Shown here: piece by piece, positions 31,012 through 38,805 of the stretch
How the letters are laid out: each line of letters begins with the position of its first letter
Position numbering within the stretch: position 1 is the first letter of the stretch
Virus record (IMG/VR): IMGVR_UViG_3300046010_005459
Location: 1 to 46,535 of that record
DNA from: a virus
DNA: 46,535 bases
Strand: one strand, 5' to 3'
Translations under genes and position numbers: made by a program
Notes under the pieces: model-generated
Seen by the model: the letters and a program-made list of their open reading frames with translations, nothing else
The model's database searches: none
What the model was told of the DNA's origin: nothing

Positions 31012-31116
31012 AGGTTACTTACAGCAAATCTTATCGCCAAGGTGGCAAATTTGTCTTGAAAACAAACTCGACGGTTCGATTCCGTAACTATGTAACCTGT
31101 TGAATCTTAGATTCAA
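31012..31116 (+). ncRNA. Y-RNA-like unit 2 with tRNA-like domain (YrlA-type)
   Basis: AGGTTAC (31012) and GTAACCT (31092) can pair as an acceptor-like stem. Inside are a D-arm-like GCC-AAGGT-GGC, an anticodon-like arm TTTGT/ACAAA with loop CTTGAAA, and a T arm ACGG/CCGT around TTCGATT. Extra bases between T arm and outer stem (31086-31091) and before the D arm exclude a normal tRNA. A hairpin TTGAATC/GATTCAA (31100-31116) follows. Bacterial and phage Y RNAs encoded beside Ro60 genes are known to contain a tRNA-mimicking domain, which this fits. Confidence 0.65.
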
Positions 31117-31178
31117 TTCCGCCTAAACTATGCTCGTATAATGCAAACCAAACTGAATCTGTTGAAAAGGAAATGAAA

Positions 31179-32624
31179 ATGTCTACTTTTGCTAACGCTG
31201 TTAAAAATCAATCTACTCGCACCACGAATGGTATGAAGGCTCTCAAGTCAACCACTTCGTCTGCAGTTGATCTCTTCTTCAAAATTGGTGCGTCTCGTGG
31301 TAAGAATATCACGCCTGACTTCACTGCTGCATTCGTGGAAAACCGCGACTATGCAATTCGTATCGCTCAATGGGCGCGTGACGTCCGTGGCGGTGCCGGT
31401 GAGCGTCAAATCTTCCGTGATGTTCTTGTTGACCTCGAGCGCAAGGACACGGACGCCGCAAAGGCGCTTGTTCGCAAAGTTCCTGAACTCGGTCGTTGGG
31501 ACGACATGCTCGTCTTCAAGACGCCTGAAATGAAGGCGTTTGTCTACGACTTCATCAAAGAAGCTCTGGAAGCGAACAACGGTCTTGCAGCAAAGTGGAT
31601 GCCTCGCAAGGGTGCCATTGCTGTGGAACTCCGTGAACATTTCGGTTGGACTCCAAAGTTCTACCGTAAGCGTCTTGTTGAACTGACGAAAGTTGTTGAA
31701 CAAGAAATGTGTGCTAACAAGTGGGATGAAATCAATTTCAACCACGTTCCTTCTGTAGCGTCCGCCCGCTATAAGAAGGCATTTGCTCGCCACACCGATG
31801 TCTATAAGGAATGGGTTGCAAAACTCGTTTCTACGGACCCTGAGATCGCAAAAACTGTTAAGGTTAACGCCGGTGCAGTTTACCCTTATGATGTTCTGAA
31901 GGGTTTGATCTATGAAGGTGGTTACGGTGCAATCCGCCGTAAGTCCTACACCAAGGAGAATCTGCAACATATCGTTGCTCAATGGGAAGCGCTTCCTAAC
32001 TATGTTGGTGATGCGAACATCCTTCCTATTGTTGATGTTTCGGGTTCTATGACTTGCCGTGCAGGTGGCTATACTTCCAAGTCGGAAACGACTTGCCTCG
32101 ACGTTTCTGTTTCGCTTGGTCTCTACCTTGCGGATAAGAACAAGGGTAAGTTCAAGGATACGTTCCTTACTTTCTCTGGTTCGCCAGAACTCCTTCACCT
32201 GAAGGGTAACGTTGTTGACAAGATTGACCAAATGGTCCAATCGAAGTGGGCAATGAACACTAACCTCGACGCAGCGATCTCCAAGATCCTTGAAGTTGCG
32301 GTTAAGCACAACGTTCCTGCTGAGGAAATGCCTGACACGCTCATGATCCTTTCGGACATGCAGTTTGACCAATGCGCTAACTACTCTGCGTCAGAAATGA
32401 TTGCAAAGCGTTATGCGGATGCAGGTTACAAGATGCCACAAATCGTTTTCTGGAATCTTAATGCAGCGGACAACGTCCCGGTTAAGATGAACGAAAAGGG
32501 TGTTGCACTTGTATCAGGTTTCTCACCAGCTATCGTTAAGTCGGTGCTCTCTGCTGACATGGAGCAATTCACGCCAGAAGGGATCATGCGAAAGACGATC
32601 ATGTCTCCTCGCTACGACTACTAA
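31179..32624 (+). CDS. Ro60/TROVE-like RNA-binding protein with vWA domain (DUF2828-related)
   Basis: 481 residues from ATG 31179 (AAGG eight bases upstream; ATG 31173 is too close). The helical-repeat part, about residues 20-270, includes VDLFFKIGASRG, ARDVRGGAGERQIFRDVL and ELGRWDDMLVF, the pattern shared by TROVE/DUF2828 proteins. A vWA domain follows with the MIDAS motif DVSGS (286-290), then NTNLDAAI and LSDMQFD. Ro60 forms a ring that binds Y RNA and misfolded RNA; in bacteria it works with exonucleases. The Y-RNA-like elements upstream support this reading. G+C appears clearly above the window average. A terminator follows. Confidence 0.78.
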   Translation: MSTFANAVKNQSTRTTNGMKALKSTTSSAVDLFFKIGASRGKNITPDFTAAFVENRDYAIRIAQWARDVRGGAGERQIFRDVLVDLERKDTDAAKALVRKVPELGRWDDMLVFKTPEMKAFVYDFIKEALEANNGLAAKWMPRKGAIAVELREHFGWTPKFYRKRLVELTKVVEQEMCANKWDEINFNHVPSVASARYKKAFARHTDVYKEWVAKLVSTDPEIAKTVKVNAGAVYPYDVLKGLIYEGGYGAIRRKSYTKENLQHIVAQWEALPNYVGDANILPIVDVSGSMTCRAGGYTSKSETTCLDVSVSLGLYLADKNKGKFKDTFLTFSGSPELLHLKGNVVDKIDQMVQSKWAMNTNLDAAISKILEVAVKHNVPAEEMPDTLMILSDMQFDQCANYSASEMIAKRYADAGYKMPQIVFWNLNAADNVPVKMNEKGVALVSGFSPAIVKSVLSADMEQFTPEGIMRKTIMSPRYDY

Positions 32625-32634
32625 AACAAGAAAC

Positions 32635-32664
32635 AAGGGGGAGCGAAAGTTCCCCCTTGACACA
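32635..32664 (+). terminator. Rho-independent terminator after the Ro60-like gene
   Basis: AAGGGGGA and TCCCCCTT make a perfect eight-pair stem with a short GCGAAAGT loop. The 3' arm runs into the -35 box of the next promoter (TTGACA starts at 32657), so terminator and promoter share bases. Confidence 0.82.
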
Positions 32665-32685
32665 TTTTATGATATATGTGATAAA
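32657..32685 (+). promoter_or_regulatory. Sigma70-type promoter
   Basis: TTGACA (32657-32662), 17-base spacer, GATAAA (32680-32685). It drives the SLOG-SWIM-cPrr-phosphoesterase operon starting at 32713. Confidence 0.82.
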
Positions 32686-32712
32686 TGATTATGAATCGAC
32701 GATGAGGATCCG

Positions 32713-33054
32713 ATGAGAATTTGCGTGTGTGGAGGCAGGGATTATTATGACAAACACAAGGTTTGGAATACAATGGACACCTTTAGGTCAATCGTGCCCG
32801 ACTTCGTCCTTATTCACGGAGATGCGAAGGGGGCAGATTCACTTGCTGACGCATGGGCAAGATATAACGAAATCGAAACTGACCCATTTCCCGCCGACTG
32901 GGAACAGCACGGCAAAAAAGCAGGACCCATCAGAAACCGACAAATGATTGCATCAGGCATTGACTTGCTGCTTGCATTCCCGGGTGGCAAAGGAACTGCT
33001 GATATGATTGCAGCATGTAAGGCGGCAGGAGTTGTAGTGAAAGAAATCAAATGA
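32713..33054 (+). CDS. SLOG-superfamily protein (DUF2493/YspA-like)
   Basis: 113 residues. The opening MRICVCGGRDYYDKHKVW, the middle HGDAKGADSLADAWA and the end GIDLLLAFPGGKGTADMI match the DUF2493 group of the SLOG superfamily. This is a Rossmann-like fold predicted to bind nucleotides or nucleotide-derived signals or to process them. In bacteria these proteins are often linked to stress or conflict systems. It is the first gene of a four-to-five gene overlapping operon. Confidence 0.8.
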   Translation: MRICVCGGRDYYDKHKVWNTMDTFRSIVPDFVLIHGDAKGADSLADAWARYNEIETDPFPADWEQHGKKAGPIRNRQMIASGIDLLLAFPGGKGTADMIAACKAAGVVVKEIK

Positions 33055-33251
33055 CTTACTTCCAGCATCACAAAATTACGACTTCGGGTAACTGCCATGT
33101 AGGAACTGTGTGGTCGTTTCGCAATTGTAAAGTAGAAATGCATGAAGAAGGTTTTAATTGCACTTGTAAGAAACGACCCGTAGTCAAGTGCAATCACATT
33201 AGATCTGTTGAATTGGGACTTCTAGGTGTAGGACAAACGTATTACAAATGA
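33051..33251 (+). CDS. SWIM-type zinc-finger-like protein
   Basis: 66 residues overlapping both neighbours by four bases. NCTCKKRPVVKCNHI gives C-x-C-x(n)-C-x-H, the spacing of a SWIM zinc finger; an earlier GNCHVG adds one more Cys and His. SWIM fingers bind nucleic acid or proteins. No other domain is present, so it may be a small RNA/DNA-binding partner of the flanking enzymes. Confidence 0.58.
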   Translation: MTYFQHHKITTSGNCHVGTVWSFRNCKVEMHEEGFNCTCKKRPVVKCNHIRSVELGLLGVGQTYYK

Positions 33252-33628
33252 CTTACAAACTTTTTCTTGATGATTATCGCCACCCAAAATTCCTTGCAGA
33301 AAATAAGTATCCTTATAATCCGAAAGGCGCATGGGTTATTGCGCGTTCTTGTGCAGAAGCAATTAACATTGTAGAAGCGATGGGCGTGCCGCTGTTTGTT
33401 GCATTCGACCATGACCTGGAAGATGCACACTATGATGGCAAAGAAGGTCATGAGCGCACAGGTCTTTCGTTTGCGGAGTGGTTGACAGATTATTTCGATA
33501 ATAATAATGTCGAACTTGATGATGAATTTGATTGGTGCATCCACAGCATGAACCCGTCGGGTGCTGATCGGATTCGTCAGCACATGGCACGCTGGTATAA
33601 AAGATATTATGAGAGGAGATATGGGTGA
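33248..33628 (+). CDS. Cyclic-phosphate-processing receiver-like protein (cPrr type)
   Basis: 126 residues. The receiver-like fold shows LFLDDYRHP at the N terminus, VAFDHDLEDAH in the middle (D and H pair), a GLSFAEWL helix and the terminal IHSMNPSGADRI. This arrangement is that of the predicted cyclic-phosphate-processing receiver domain proposed in comparative studies of RNA repair. It is not a normal response regulator, having no phospho-accepting partner domain. Next to a Ro60-like gene and a phosphoesterase, handling of RNA 2',3'-cyclic ends is a reasonable but untested idea. Confidence 0.68.
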   Translation: MTYKLFLDDYRHPKFLAENKYPYNPKGAWVIARSCAEAINIVEAMGVPLFVAFDHDLEDAHYDGKEGHERTGLSFAEWLTDYFDNNNVELDDEFDWCIHSMNPSGADRIRQHMARWYKRYYERRYG

Positions 33629-34173
33629 CTAAGAACATTTGGGTGATCTCTGACACCCACTTCAACCATGCCAATATCCTCAAGTTCGAGGATAAGGTTG
33701 GCAAACCAGTTCGTGGTCAATTCAGTTCTGTTGAAGAAATGAATGAAATCATGATCCGGCGTTGGAATGAAGTCGTTAAGCCCGGCGATAAAGTATATCA
33801 TCTTGGTGACGTTGTATTCGGTCCTGACAAAGAAGCATGGCTGGCAAAAAACATGCCTCGTTTGATGGGTTCGAAGAGACTCTTATTCGGAAACCACGAT
33901 GAACCTTCACACTTTGTCGGTAAGGGTCAGTTCCAGAAAACTGCTCTGTGGCGGATTTTCCGGGATTTTAATATACTAATGACCCATGTTCCAGTGCATG
34001 AAACCACAGTGATGGAAGGACGTGGCGGTTCTGATCGACCAATGCTTAACGTCCATGGTCACATCCATCAAAATTTGGCGCCGTCCAAATACCATCACTG
34101 CGTATGTGTTGAGCATACGGATTATCGTCCAGTAAATATTGAAGATCTGGCAAAGATTGCGAGGAAACTGTGA
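33625..34173 (+). CDS. Calcineurin-like metallophosphoesterase
   Basis: 182 residues from GTG. All five metal-binding blocks are present: SDTHFNH, HLGDVVFGP, FGNHDE, THVPVH and VHGHIHQN. This gives a complete two-metal site. The short single-domain form is common in phages and bacteria, and members may act on phosphodiesters such as 2',3'-cyclic phosphates. The start overlaps the cPrr-type gene, so the two are translated together. Confidence 0.9.
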   Translation: MTKNIWVISDTHFNHANILKFEDKVGKPVRGQFSSVEEMNEIMIRRWNEVVKPGDKVYHLGDVVFGPDKEAWLAKNMPRLMGSKRLLFGNHDEPSHFVGKGQFQKTALWRIFRDFNILMTHVPVHETTVMEGRGGSDRPMLNVHGHIHQNLAPSKYHHCVCVEHTDYRPVNIEDLAKIARKL

Positions 34174-34550
34174 AAAAACCTGACGAACTTTATAATTTTG
34201 TCGCAAGCAACTATTACGCAACAGGAGAGGGGTCAACGACCTCTCTTCTGATCACTCGAGCATATCCTCGTAGTGAGGACTATGAAGTTCAACCAGAAAC
34301 TATTTACACTGACGGTAAATATCAACTCAATCCTGGTATTCTTGCAAATGGTGCAGGGTTTAGGGCAATTCGTGAATTTGCTGAAGTGTTTGATGGATGG
34401 TATGCTCGTGGTGCAGAAATCTATACATGGGAAAATTTCGAGAAAAAATATAAGGCATACATCCCGTTAGTCGTTTCTAACATCATGAATAGCGATGACA
34501 CTCCAGGAAATTTTCATTGGCATCAACAAATCCATATGAATTTTTCTTGA
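34170..34550 (+). CDS. Protein of unknown function
   Basis: 126 residues from GTG, overlapping the phosphoesterase stop. It contains DELYNFVASNYYATGEGSTT and FAEVFDGWYARGAEIYTWEN, suggesting a compact alpha/beta protein. No family recognised. Its TGA stop lies within the -35 box of the next promoter. It completes the operon that starts at 32713. Confidence 0.6.
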   Translation: MKKPDELYNFVASNYYATGEGSTTSLLITRAYPRSEDYEVQPETIYTDGKYQLNPGILANGAGFRAIREFAEVFDGWYARGAEIYTWENFEKKYKAYIPLVVSNIMNSDDTPGNFHWHQQIHMNFS

Positions 34551-34575
34551 CAAGCACTCAATAGGATCGTATATA
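34547..34575 (+). promoter_or_regulatory. Sigma70-type promoter
   Basis: TTGACA (34547-34552), 17-base spacer, TATATA (34570-34575). It shares bases with the upstream stop codon and precedes the small gene at 34585 and tRNA-Arg. The start codon is only about 10 bases after the -10 box, so the transcript may be nearly leaderless. Confidence 0.78.
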
Positions 34576-34584
34576 TAGGTTATT

Positions 34585-34809
34585 ATGAGCAATCAACGTC
34601 CTGGAAAAACACATCGCGCCGCACTTGGCGATTCTATGCAGGAAATGAACCTGCGTAATTTCTTCCGTTCTTGCAAAGAGATGCTAGAGGTTGCAGATGA
34701 ACCTGCTTCATTTGCTGCTTTTTATTTCGAACAAATTCAAGAACACATAGAAGCGGGCAATTCACTTCCACAAGACAAGCGTGAAATTCAACGTTTGCTC
34801 GGCATTTAA
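34585..34809 (+). CDS. Small protein of unknown function, 74 residues
   Basis: ATG without a visible ribosome-binding site, lying almost at the predicted transcript start. Helical sequence (GDSMQEMNLRNFFRSCKEML, EQIQEHIEAGNSLPQDKREI). No family recognised. It would be translated from a short-leader or leaderless message. Confidence 0.55.
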   Translation: MSNQRPGKTHRAALGDSMQEMNLRNFFRSCKEMLEVADEPASFAAFYFEQIQEHIEAGNSLPQDKREIQRLLGI

Positions 34810-34817
34810 TATAATTT

Positions 34818-34894
<77 letters not shown>

Positions 34895-34919
34895 TTTTAA
34901 CACAGCAAGAGGATATATC

Positions 34920-35186
34920 ATGGGCAAGTCTAAAGGCGGATCTGGTAAAACTTACACTTCAAAGGGGGAGCGTCGTTCTTCTATTAAAACGTCTAGAAAT
35001 GATCCCGGTCAGCGTATGCTGAATCAAATCAAGGCACTATACGAAGGCAAAAATATAGTGTGGAGTCTCCCTAATGTCTCTAAGGACGGCAAAGTTCTGC
35101 CTAACACTAGAGTGCCTGTTAACGGCAAAGAATTTCTTAATAACATTAAGAATATGAACAAAGGTCATAAAGAGGCTGAGGCCTAA
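34920..35186 (+). CDS. Conserved small basic phage protein
   Basis: 88 residues from ATG 34920, preceded by AGAGG; the longer reading frame runs back through the tRNA and is not used. Basic N terminus MGKSKGGSGKTYTSKGERRS, then RMLNQIKALYEGKNIVWSLP. Similar short proteins occur in cyanophage-type T4-like genomes. The function is unknown; nucleic-acid binding is possible from the charge. Confidence 0.65.
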   Translation: MGKSKGGSGKTYTSKGERRSSIKTSRNDPGQRMLNQIKALYEGKNIVWSLPNVSKDGKVLPNTRVPVNGKEFLNNIKNMNKGHKEAEA

Positions 35187-35425
35187 TGCGTGTCGAAATT
35201 TATACCAAACCACAATGCATCTATTGTGAGATGGCAAAAGCAACTTTTCGGTTGCAGCAATTAGAATACATTGAGTATAAACTTGACGAAGATTTTACTC
35301 GTGATGAAGTTCTTGCAAAATTCCCTGGTTACAATACGTTTCCGTTTATTGTGATTGACAATAACTTTGTTGGGGGTTATACTGACCTTCAAGCATACAT
35401 GAAAGGACTTGAAAATGGAAAATGA
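35186..35425 (+). CDS. Glutaredoxin
   Basis: 79 residues with the thioredoxin-fold active site CIYC (C11-x2-C14 in YTKPQCIYCEMAK), the cis-Pro segment TFPFIVIDN and GGYTDLQAYM, all at the spacing of small glutaredoxins/NrdH. It reduces disulfides, most likely in the phage ribonucleotide reductase whose NrdA ends in CASC. The start overlaps the previous stop as TAATG. Confidence 0.9.
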   Translation: MRVEIYTKPQCIYCEMAKATFRLQQLEYIEYKLDEDFTRDEVLAKFPGYNTFPFIVIDNNFVGGYTDLQAYMKGLENGK

Positions 35426-35699
35426 TTTTGATGTAGAAGTTGCACACCAAGCATACACTCAAATGCTGAAGAATAATGTTCTTCAAGTTACATTTAATAA
35501 AAAGTCGACTGGTGAACTACGCACCATGCGCTGCACTTTGAATAATCAATATCTCCCCGAGCAAACACAAACTGTTATTCGCGCAAAGGAATTTAATCCT
35601 GAAGTCGTTAGCGTGTTTGATCTCGACAAACAGGACTGGCGATCATTCCGCATTGACAGCGTAGTTGAGGTTGCAGTAGAAGAGGCAGTTAATGGTTAA
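35415..35699 (+). CDS. SH3-barrel-like conserved phage protein
   Basis: 94 residues from ATG 35415, overlapping the glutaredoxin gene by 11 bases. It has the conserved run VTFNKKSTGELRTMRCTL, then a YLPE element and NPEVVSVFDLDKQDWRSFRI. This matches a family of T4-like phage proteins predicted to form an SH3-like beta-barrel (DUF2693 type). Function unknown; perhaps nucleic-acid or protein binding. Confidence 0.7.
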   Translation: MENDFDVEVAHQAYTQMLKNNVLQVTFNKKSTGELRTMRCTLNNQYLPEQTQTVIRAKEFNPEVVSVFDLDKQDWRSFRIDSVVEVAVEEAVNG

Positions 35700-36708
35700 A
35701 AGAGTTCTCGTGACGGGCGGCGCAGGTTTCGTCGCCCATCACGTTATTGAATATATTCTTGAAAGCACTGATTGGAAGGTTGTCTCGTTAGATCGTTTAG
35801 ATTTTTCGGGCAACCTCAATCGCATTTCAGAGATCGTAAAACCTGAATATCAAAAACGTATCCGTGTTGTGCATCACGACTTGCGGGCACCTATCAATCA
35901 ACAAATCATTGATATGATCGGTGAGGTTGATTATATTTTGCATCTTGCTGCAGCATCTCACGTCACAAGATCAATTCAATACCCGATGGAATTTGTTGAA
36001 AGCAATATCATCGGAACAGTGAACCTTCTTGAATATGCAAGAACCCGTCCGTTCCTAGAGCGTTTCGTTTACTTCAGCACGGATGAAGTGTTCGGTCCTG
36101 CAATCAAAGGATTGACATTTGCAGAACATGATCGCTACAATTCTTGCAATCCTTATTCTGCGTCAAAAGCGGCAGCAGAAGAAATGTGTGTTGCGTATGA
36201 AAACACATACAAGATTCCGTTATACATAACTCACACTATGAACATTTATGGTGAGAGGCAGAATCCTGAAAAGTTTGTTCCTATGAGCATCAAGAAACTG
36301 CTCAATGGTGATAAACTGCAGTTGCATTATAATACAGCAACAGGTGAATATGGTTCGAGATCATATCTTCATGCAAAGGATGTTGCATCTGCGCTTATGT
36401 TTATTCTGCAACAAAAAAACATTCCGTTCCCTGCTAATCATGTCGGCGGCAAGTGTCATAAGTTTAACATCTCGTCTGGCAAATTGTATGACAATAAACA
36501 AATTGCAACAATTCTTGCAGACGCGCTTGACGTTGATCTAAAGTATGTTAATTATGATCCTAACATTGATCGTCCTGGGCATGACTTCAGTTATAATATT
36601 TCAGGTGATTACTTGAAAGCATTGGGTTGGGAACCGTCTATTTCAGTAGAAGAACGTATGCCTCAAGTCGCTAAGTGGTATAAACAAAAACAACAATGGT
36701 TAAAGTGA
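35692..36708 (+). CDS. NAD-dependent nucleotide-sugar epimerase/dehydratase
   Basis: 338 residues of the extended short-chain dehydrogenase family. The Rossmann GxxGxxG motif appears as VTGGAGFVAHHV at the N terminus. Catalytic elements are FYFSTDEVFGP-type (here VYFSTDEVFGP) and YSASK (the YxxxK pair) near residue 160, as in dTDP-glucose 4,6-dehydratase (RmlB). It probably remodels a nucleotide sugar for glycan or DNA modification. The next gene is a glycosyltransferase, so the two may form a pathway. Confidence 0.88.
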   Translation: MVKRVLVTGGAGFVAHHVIEYILESTDWKVVSLDRLDFSGNLNRISEIVKPEYQKRIRVVHHDLRAPINQQIIDMIGEVDYILHLAAASHVTRSIQYPMEFVESNIIGTVNLLEYARTRPFLERFVYFSTDEVFGPAIKGLTFAEHDRYNSCNPYSASKAAAEEMCVAYENTYKIPLYITHTMNIYGERQNPEKFVPMSIKKLLNGDKLQLHYNTATGEYGSRSYLHAKDVASALMFILQQKNIPFPANHVGGKCHKFNISSGKLYDNKQIATILADALDVDLKYVNYDPNIDRPGHDFSYNISGDYLKALGWEPSISVEERMPQVAKWYKQKQQWLK

Positions 36709-36715
36709 GGATATA

Positions 36716-37705
36716 ATGCCTTTTGCAAAAGATAAGTATTCGGGTAACGCTATGGGCGGAACCGAAATCATGAAAGTCAAACTCGGACAAGCATTGCCCG
36801 AGTCACTACTAGACAACTTCCAGATTTTTGTATCTCGAGTGCATGAAGAGTTGTCTGATAAACACGTCAGAATTCTTTGGCTCCAGGACCTAGCAGGTGA
36901 TCCTGAAGCAGAGCATCTCGCCAATGGTGGTTGGAAAAAGTTTCACAAACTCGTATTTTCTTCTTACTGGCAGATGCGAGGATTCATTGAACGATATGAC
37001 ATTCCGTGGTCAAAGTGTATCGTAATTCGTAATGGTATCAAACCGATTGATTTTGAAACTAAAGATCGTTCAAAGATAAAATTAGTTTATACTCCTACGC
37101 CGCATCGTGGTTTGAATATTCTATATCCCGTGTTTGATAAACTGTCTCAGGAATACGACAACATTGAACTCGATGTCTATTCTTCATTCAAATTGTATGG
37201 TTGGGATGAGCGCGATAAACCATTTGAACAATTGTTTGAACAACTGAAAGCGCATCCGAAGATCAATTATCACGGCACTGTTCCTAATGAACAATTGCGT
37301 GAAGAATTGGCGAAAGCACATATCTTTGCATATCCATCTACTTGGCAAGAAACATCGTGCATTTGTTTGATGGAAGCAATGAGTGCAGGATTGATGTGCG
37401 CTCATTCTAGTTTGGGTGCGTTGCCTGAAACGTCTGCGAATTGGACACATATGTATCCTTTCAATGAAAATATGCAAGAACATGCGAATATGTTTTACAG
37501 TGTATTGAAAGGTGTTATTGAAGATGTCAGAACAATGGATGATGACACCTACACGTCAAAAATTCGTGCGGCAAAAGCATACACTGATGTATTCCACAAC
37601 TGGGAATTGATCAGAAGACAATGGGAAGTTCTACTACAAGGTTTAGTCAATGAACCTAGAGAAATCCCGAAAGCACAGGGGGCGATGTTTGAGTATAGGG
37701 TATGA
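36716..37705 (+). CDS. Glycosyltransferase, GT4-like (GT-B fold)
   Basis: 329 residues. The C-terminal sugar-nucleotide-binding domain shows KLVYTPTPHRGLNIL and the E-x7-E region YPSTWQETSCICLMEAMSAG near residue 215, typical of GT4 enzymes. The N-terminal domain is short and starts MPFAKDKYSGNAMGGTEIMK. It would transfer a sugar, perhaps supplied by the upstream epimerase, to a protein, DNA base or cell-surface acceptor. GAGG overlaps the previous stop and serves as ribosome-binding site. Confidence 0.85.
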   Translation: MPFAKDKYSGNAMGGTEIMKVKLGQALPESLLDNFQIFVSRVHEELSDKHVRILWLQDLAGDPEAEHLANGGWKKFHKLVFSSYWQMRGFIERYDIPWSKCIVIRNGIKPIDFETKDRSKIKLVYTPTPHRGLNILYPVFDKLSQEYDNIELDVYSSFKLYGWDERDKPFEQLFEQLKAHPKINYHGTVPNEQLREELAKAHIFAYPSTWQETSCICLMEAMSAGLMCAHSSLGALPETSANWTHMYPFNENMQEHANMFYSVLKGVIEDVRTMDDDTYTSKIRAAKAYTDVFHNWELIRRQWEVLLQGLVNEPREIPKAQGAMFEYRV

Positions 37706-38805
37706 CAAACAAGCAGTCAGTAGATAAACTCATGATGGGACCGGAGCCTAAACCCTCCGGTCCTTTTTACCATGAAAGTGATATTCGTTTGATGGCTTTC
37801 TTCAACTGGTATAATTACTTCTACACAGTTGCAGATGCGCGGGAATGGATCGTTGCATGGATGAAAAACAACAGTTATGATAAAAAAGAAATTTCTGCGT
37901 TTGCAAAAATTCCAGACAATAAAATTTCCATGTCAAGTTGTTCGCTCGCCCGTATGGCAAACAACGGTGCTGTTTTAAACGATAAGTTGACTGACAAAAT
38001 TAAAAAAACTATAGCGACCACAAAAACTATAGTTAAAACTGAAAAAACGACTACAAATGTTGTTAATATCGCTGACAGGACAAAAGAAAAAGCGTCTGAA
38101 ATAATCGCGGAAATAGAAAGCAAGTTTGATGAATTTTACGCCAATGACTATGTCAACAAAGACTTTTCACTGTATGACTTTTTAAGAGCATCTGACGTTA
38201 AAAAGGTTTATGGTAAGTTCATTGTCGAATATTACGGACCTCTATTGAATGAACTGAATATAGTCATCGCCAAGAAAGACAAAGACCTAGAAGAAGGGTA
38301 TAGATATCTTTCAAAAAAACAGTTGACAGAATATTTAAAATTTGTCAAAATGATCATAGACGATACACAACGTTATGTCTCTAACCAAACGACCAGAGTT
38401 GTCAGAAAACCCATCAACCGTAAAGTGAAACCCGTTGATAACACCAAATTAGTTAAGAGTTTCAAGTATTTGAAAGAGTTTAACGAATTGAAACTCGTCA
38501 GTGTATCTCCTGAAACAGTTATCGGTGCATCTGTGATTTGGATATATAATGTAAAGACAAGGAAATTGTCTGTATTGAATTCCGCAGCAGATAAACCACT
38601 GACTATAAGAGGAAGTTCAGTAATCAACTATGATGAAACAACTTCCATTTGCAAAACTCTCAGAAAACCTGAAGATACATTGCAACAAGTGTTGAACGGC
38701 ACAAAAACTTCGTTGAAAAAATTAATGTCATCTTTGAGCACTAAAGAATCTACTGCTGTCGGAAGATCAAACCAAGACACTATCATATTAAGGTATTTCA
38801 AATGA
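37702..38805 (+). CDS. Conserved T4-like phage protein of unknown function
   Basis: 367 residues with an ATGA overlap to the glycosyltransferase. An N-terminal part (MAFFNWYNYFYTVADAREWI) precedes a lysine-rich central helix. A C-terminal domain KSFKYLKEFNELKLVSVSPE ... TIRGSSVINYD ... KTLRKPEDTL follows, which I recognise as conserved in large T4-like phages. No enzymatic motif. A perfect terminator-like stem lies inside codons 13-22, so the downstream ATG at 37792 should be kept in mind as an alternative start. Confidence 0.68.
   Translation: MTNKQSVDKLMMGPEPKPSGPFYHESDIRLMAFFNWYNYFYTVADAREWIVAWMKNNSYDKKEISAFAKIPDNKISMSSCSLARMANNGAVLNDKLTDKIKKTIATTKTIVKTEKTTTNVVNIADRTKEKASEIIAEIESKFDEFYANDYVNKDFSLYDFLRASDVKKVYGKFIVEYYGPLLNELNIVIAKKDKDLEEGYRYLSKKQLTEYLKFVKMIIDDTQRYVSNQTTRVVRKPINRKVKPVDNTKLVKSFKYLKEFNELKLVSVSPETVIGASVIWIYNVKTRKLSVLNSAADKPLTIRGSSVINYDETTSICKTLRKPEDTLQQVLNGTKTSLKKLMSSLSTKESTAVGRSNQDTIILRYFK
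37738..37768 (+). terminator. Terminator-like hairpin inside a gene start
   Basis: GGACCGGAG (37738-37746) and CTCCGGTCC (37755-37763) form a perfect nine-pair stem with an eight-base loop, followed by TTTTT. It lies 33 bases after the glycosyltransferase stop but inside the reading frame of the next gene. Confidence 0.62.

Noticed and set aside
31012-31098. Reading the tRNA-like element as a normal tRNA-Ser(UGA)
   Set aside because: The anticodon-like loop reads UGA, but there are six extra bases between T arm and outer stem and about 17 before the D arm, no encoded CCA and no class II variable arm.
31248-32372. Long reading frame of 374 codons on the minus strand inside the Ro60-like gene
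   Set aside because: It mirrors the GC-richer codon pattern of the real gene on the other strand, has no recognisable domain, and its product is not homologous to anything I know.
34223-34248. Inverted repeat GAGAGG...CCTCTC inside the gene at 34170
   Set aside because: The stem needs two bulged G and has no T tract; it is inside a coding sequence and is not convincing as a terminator.
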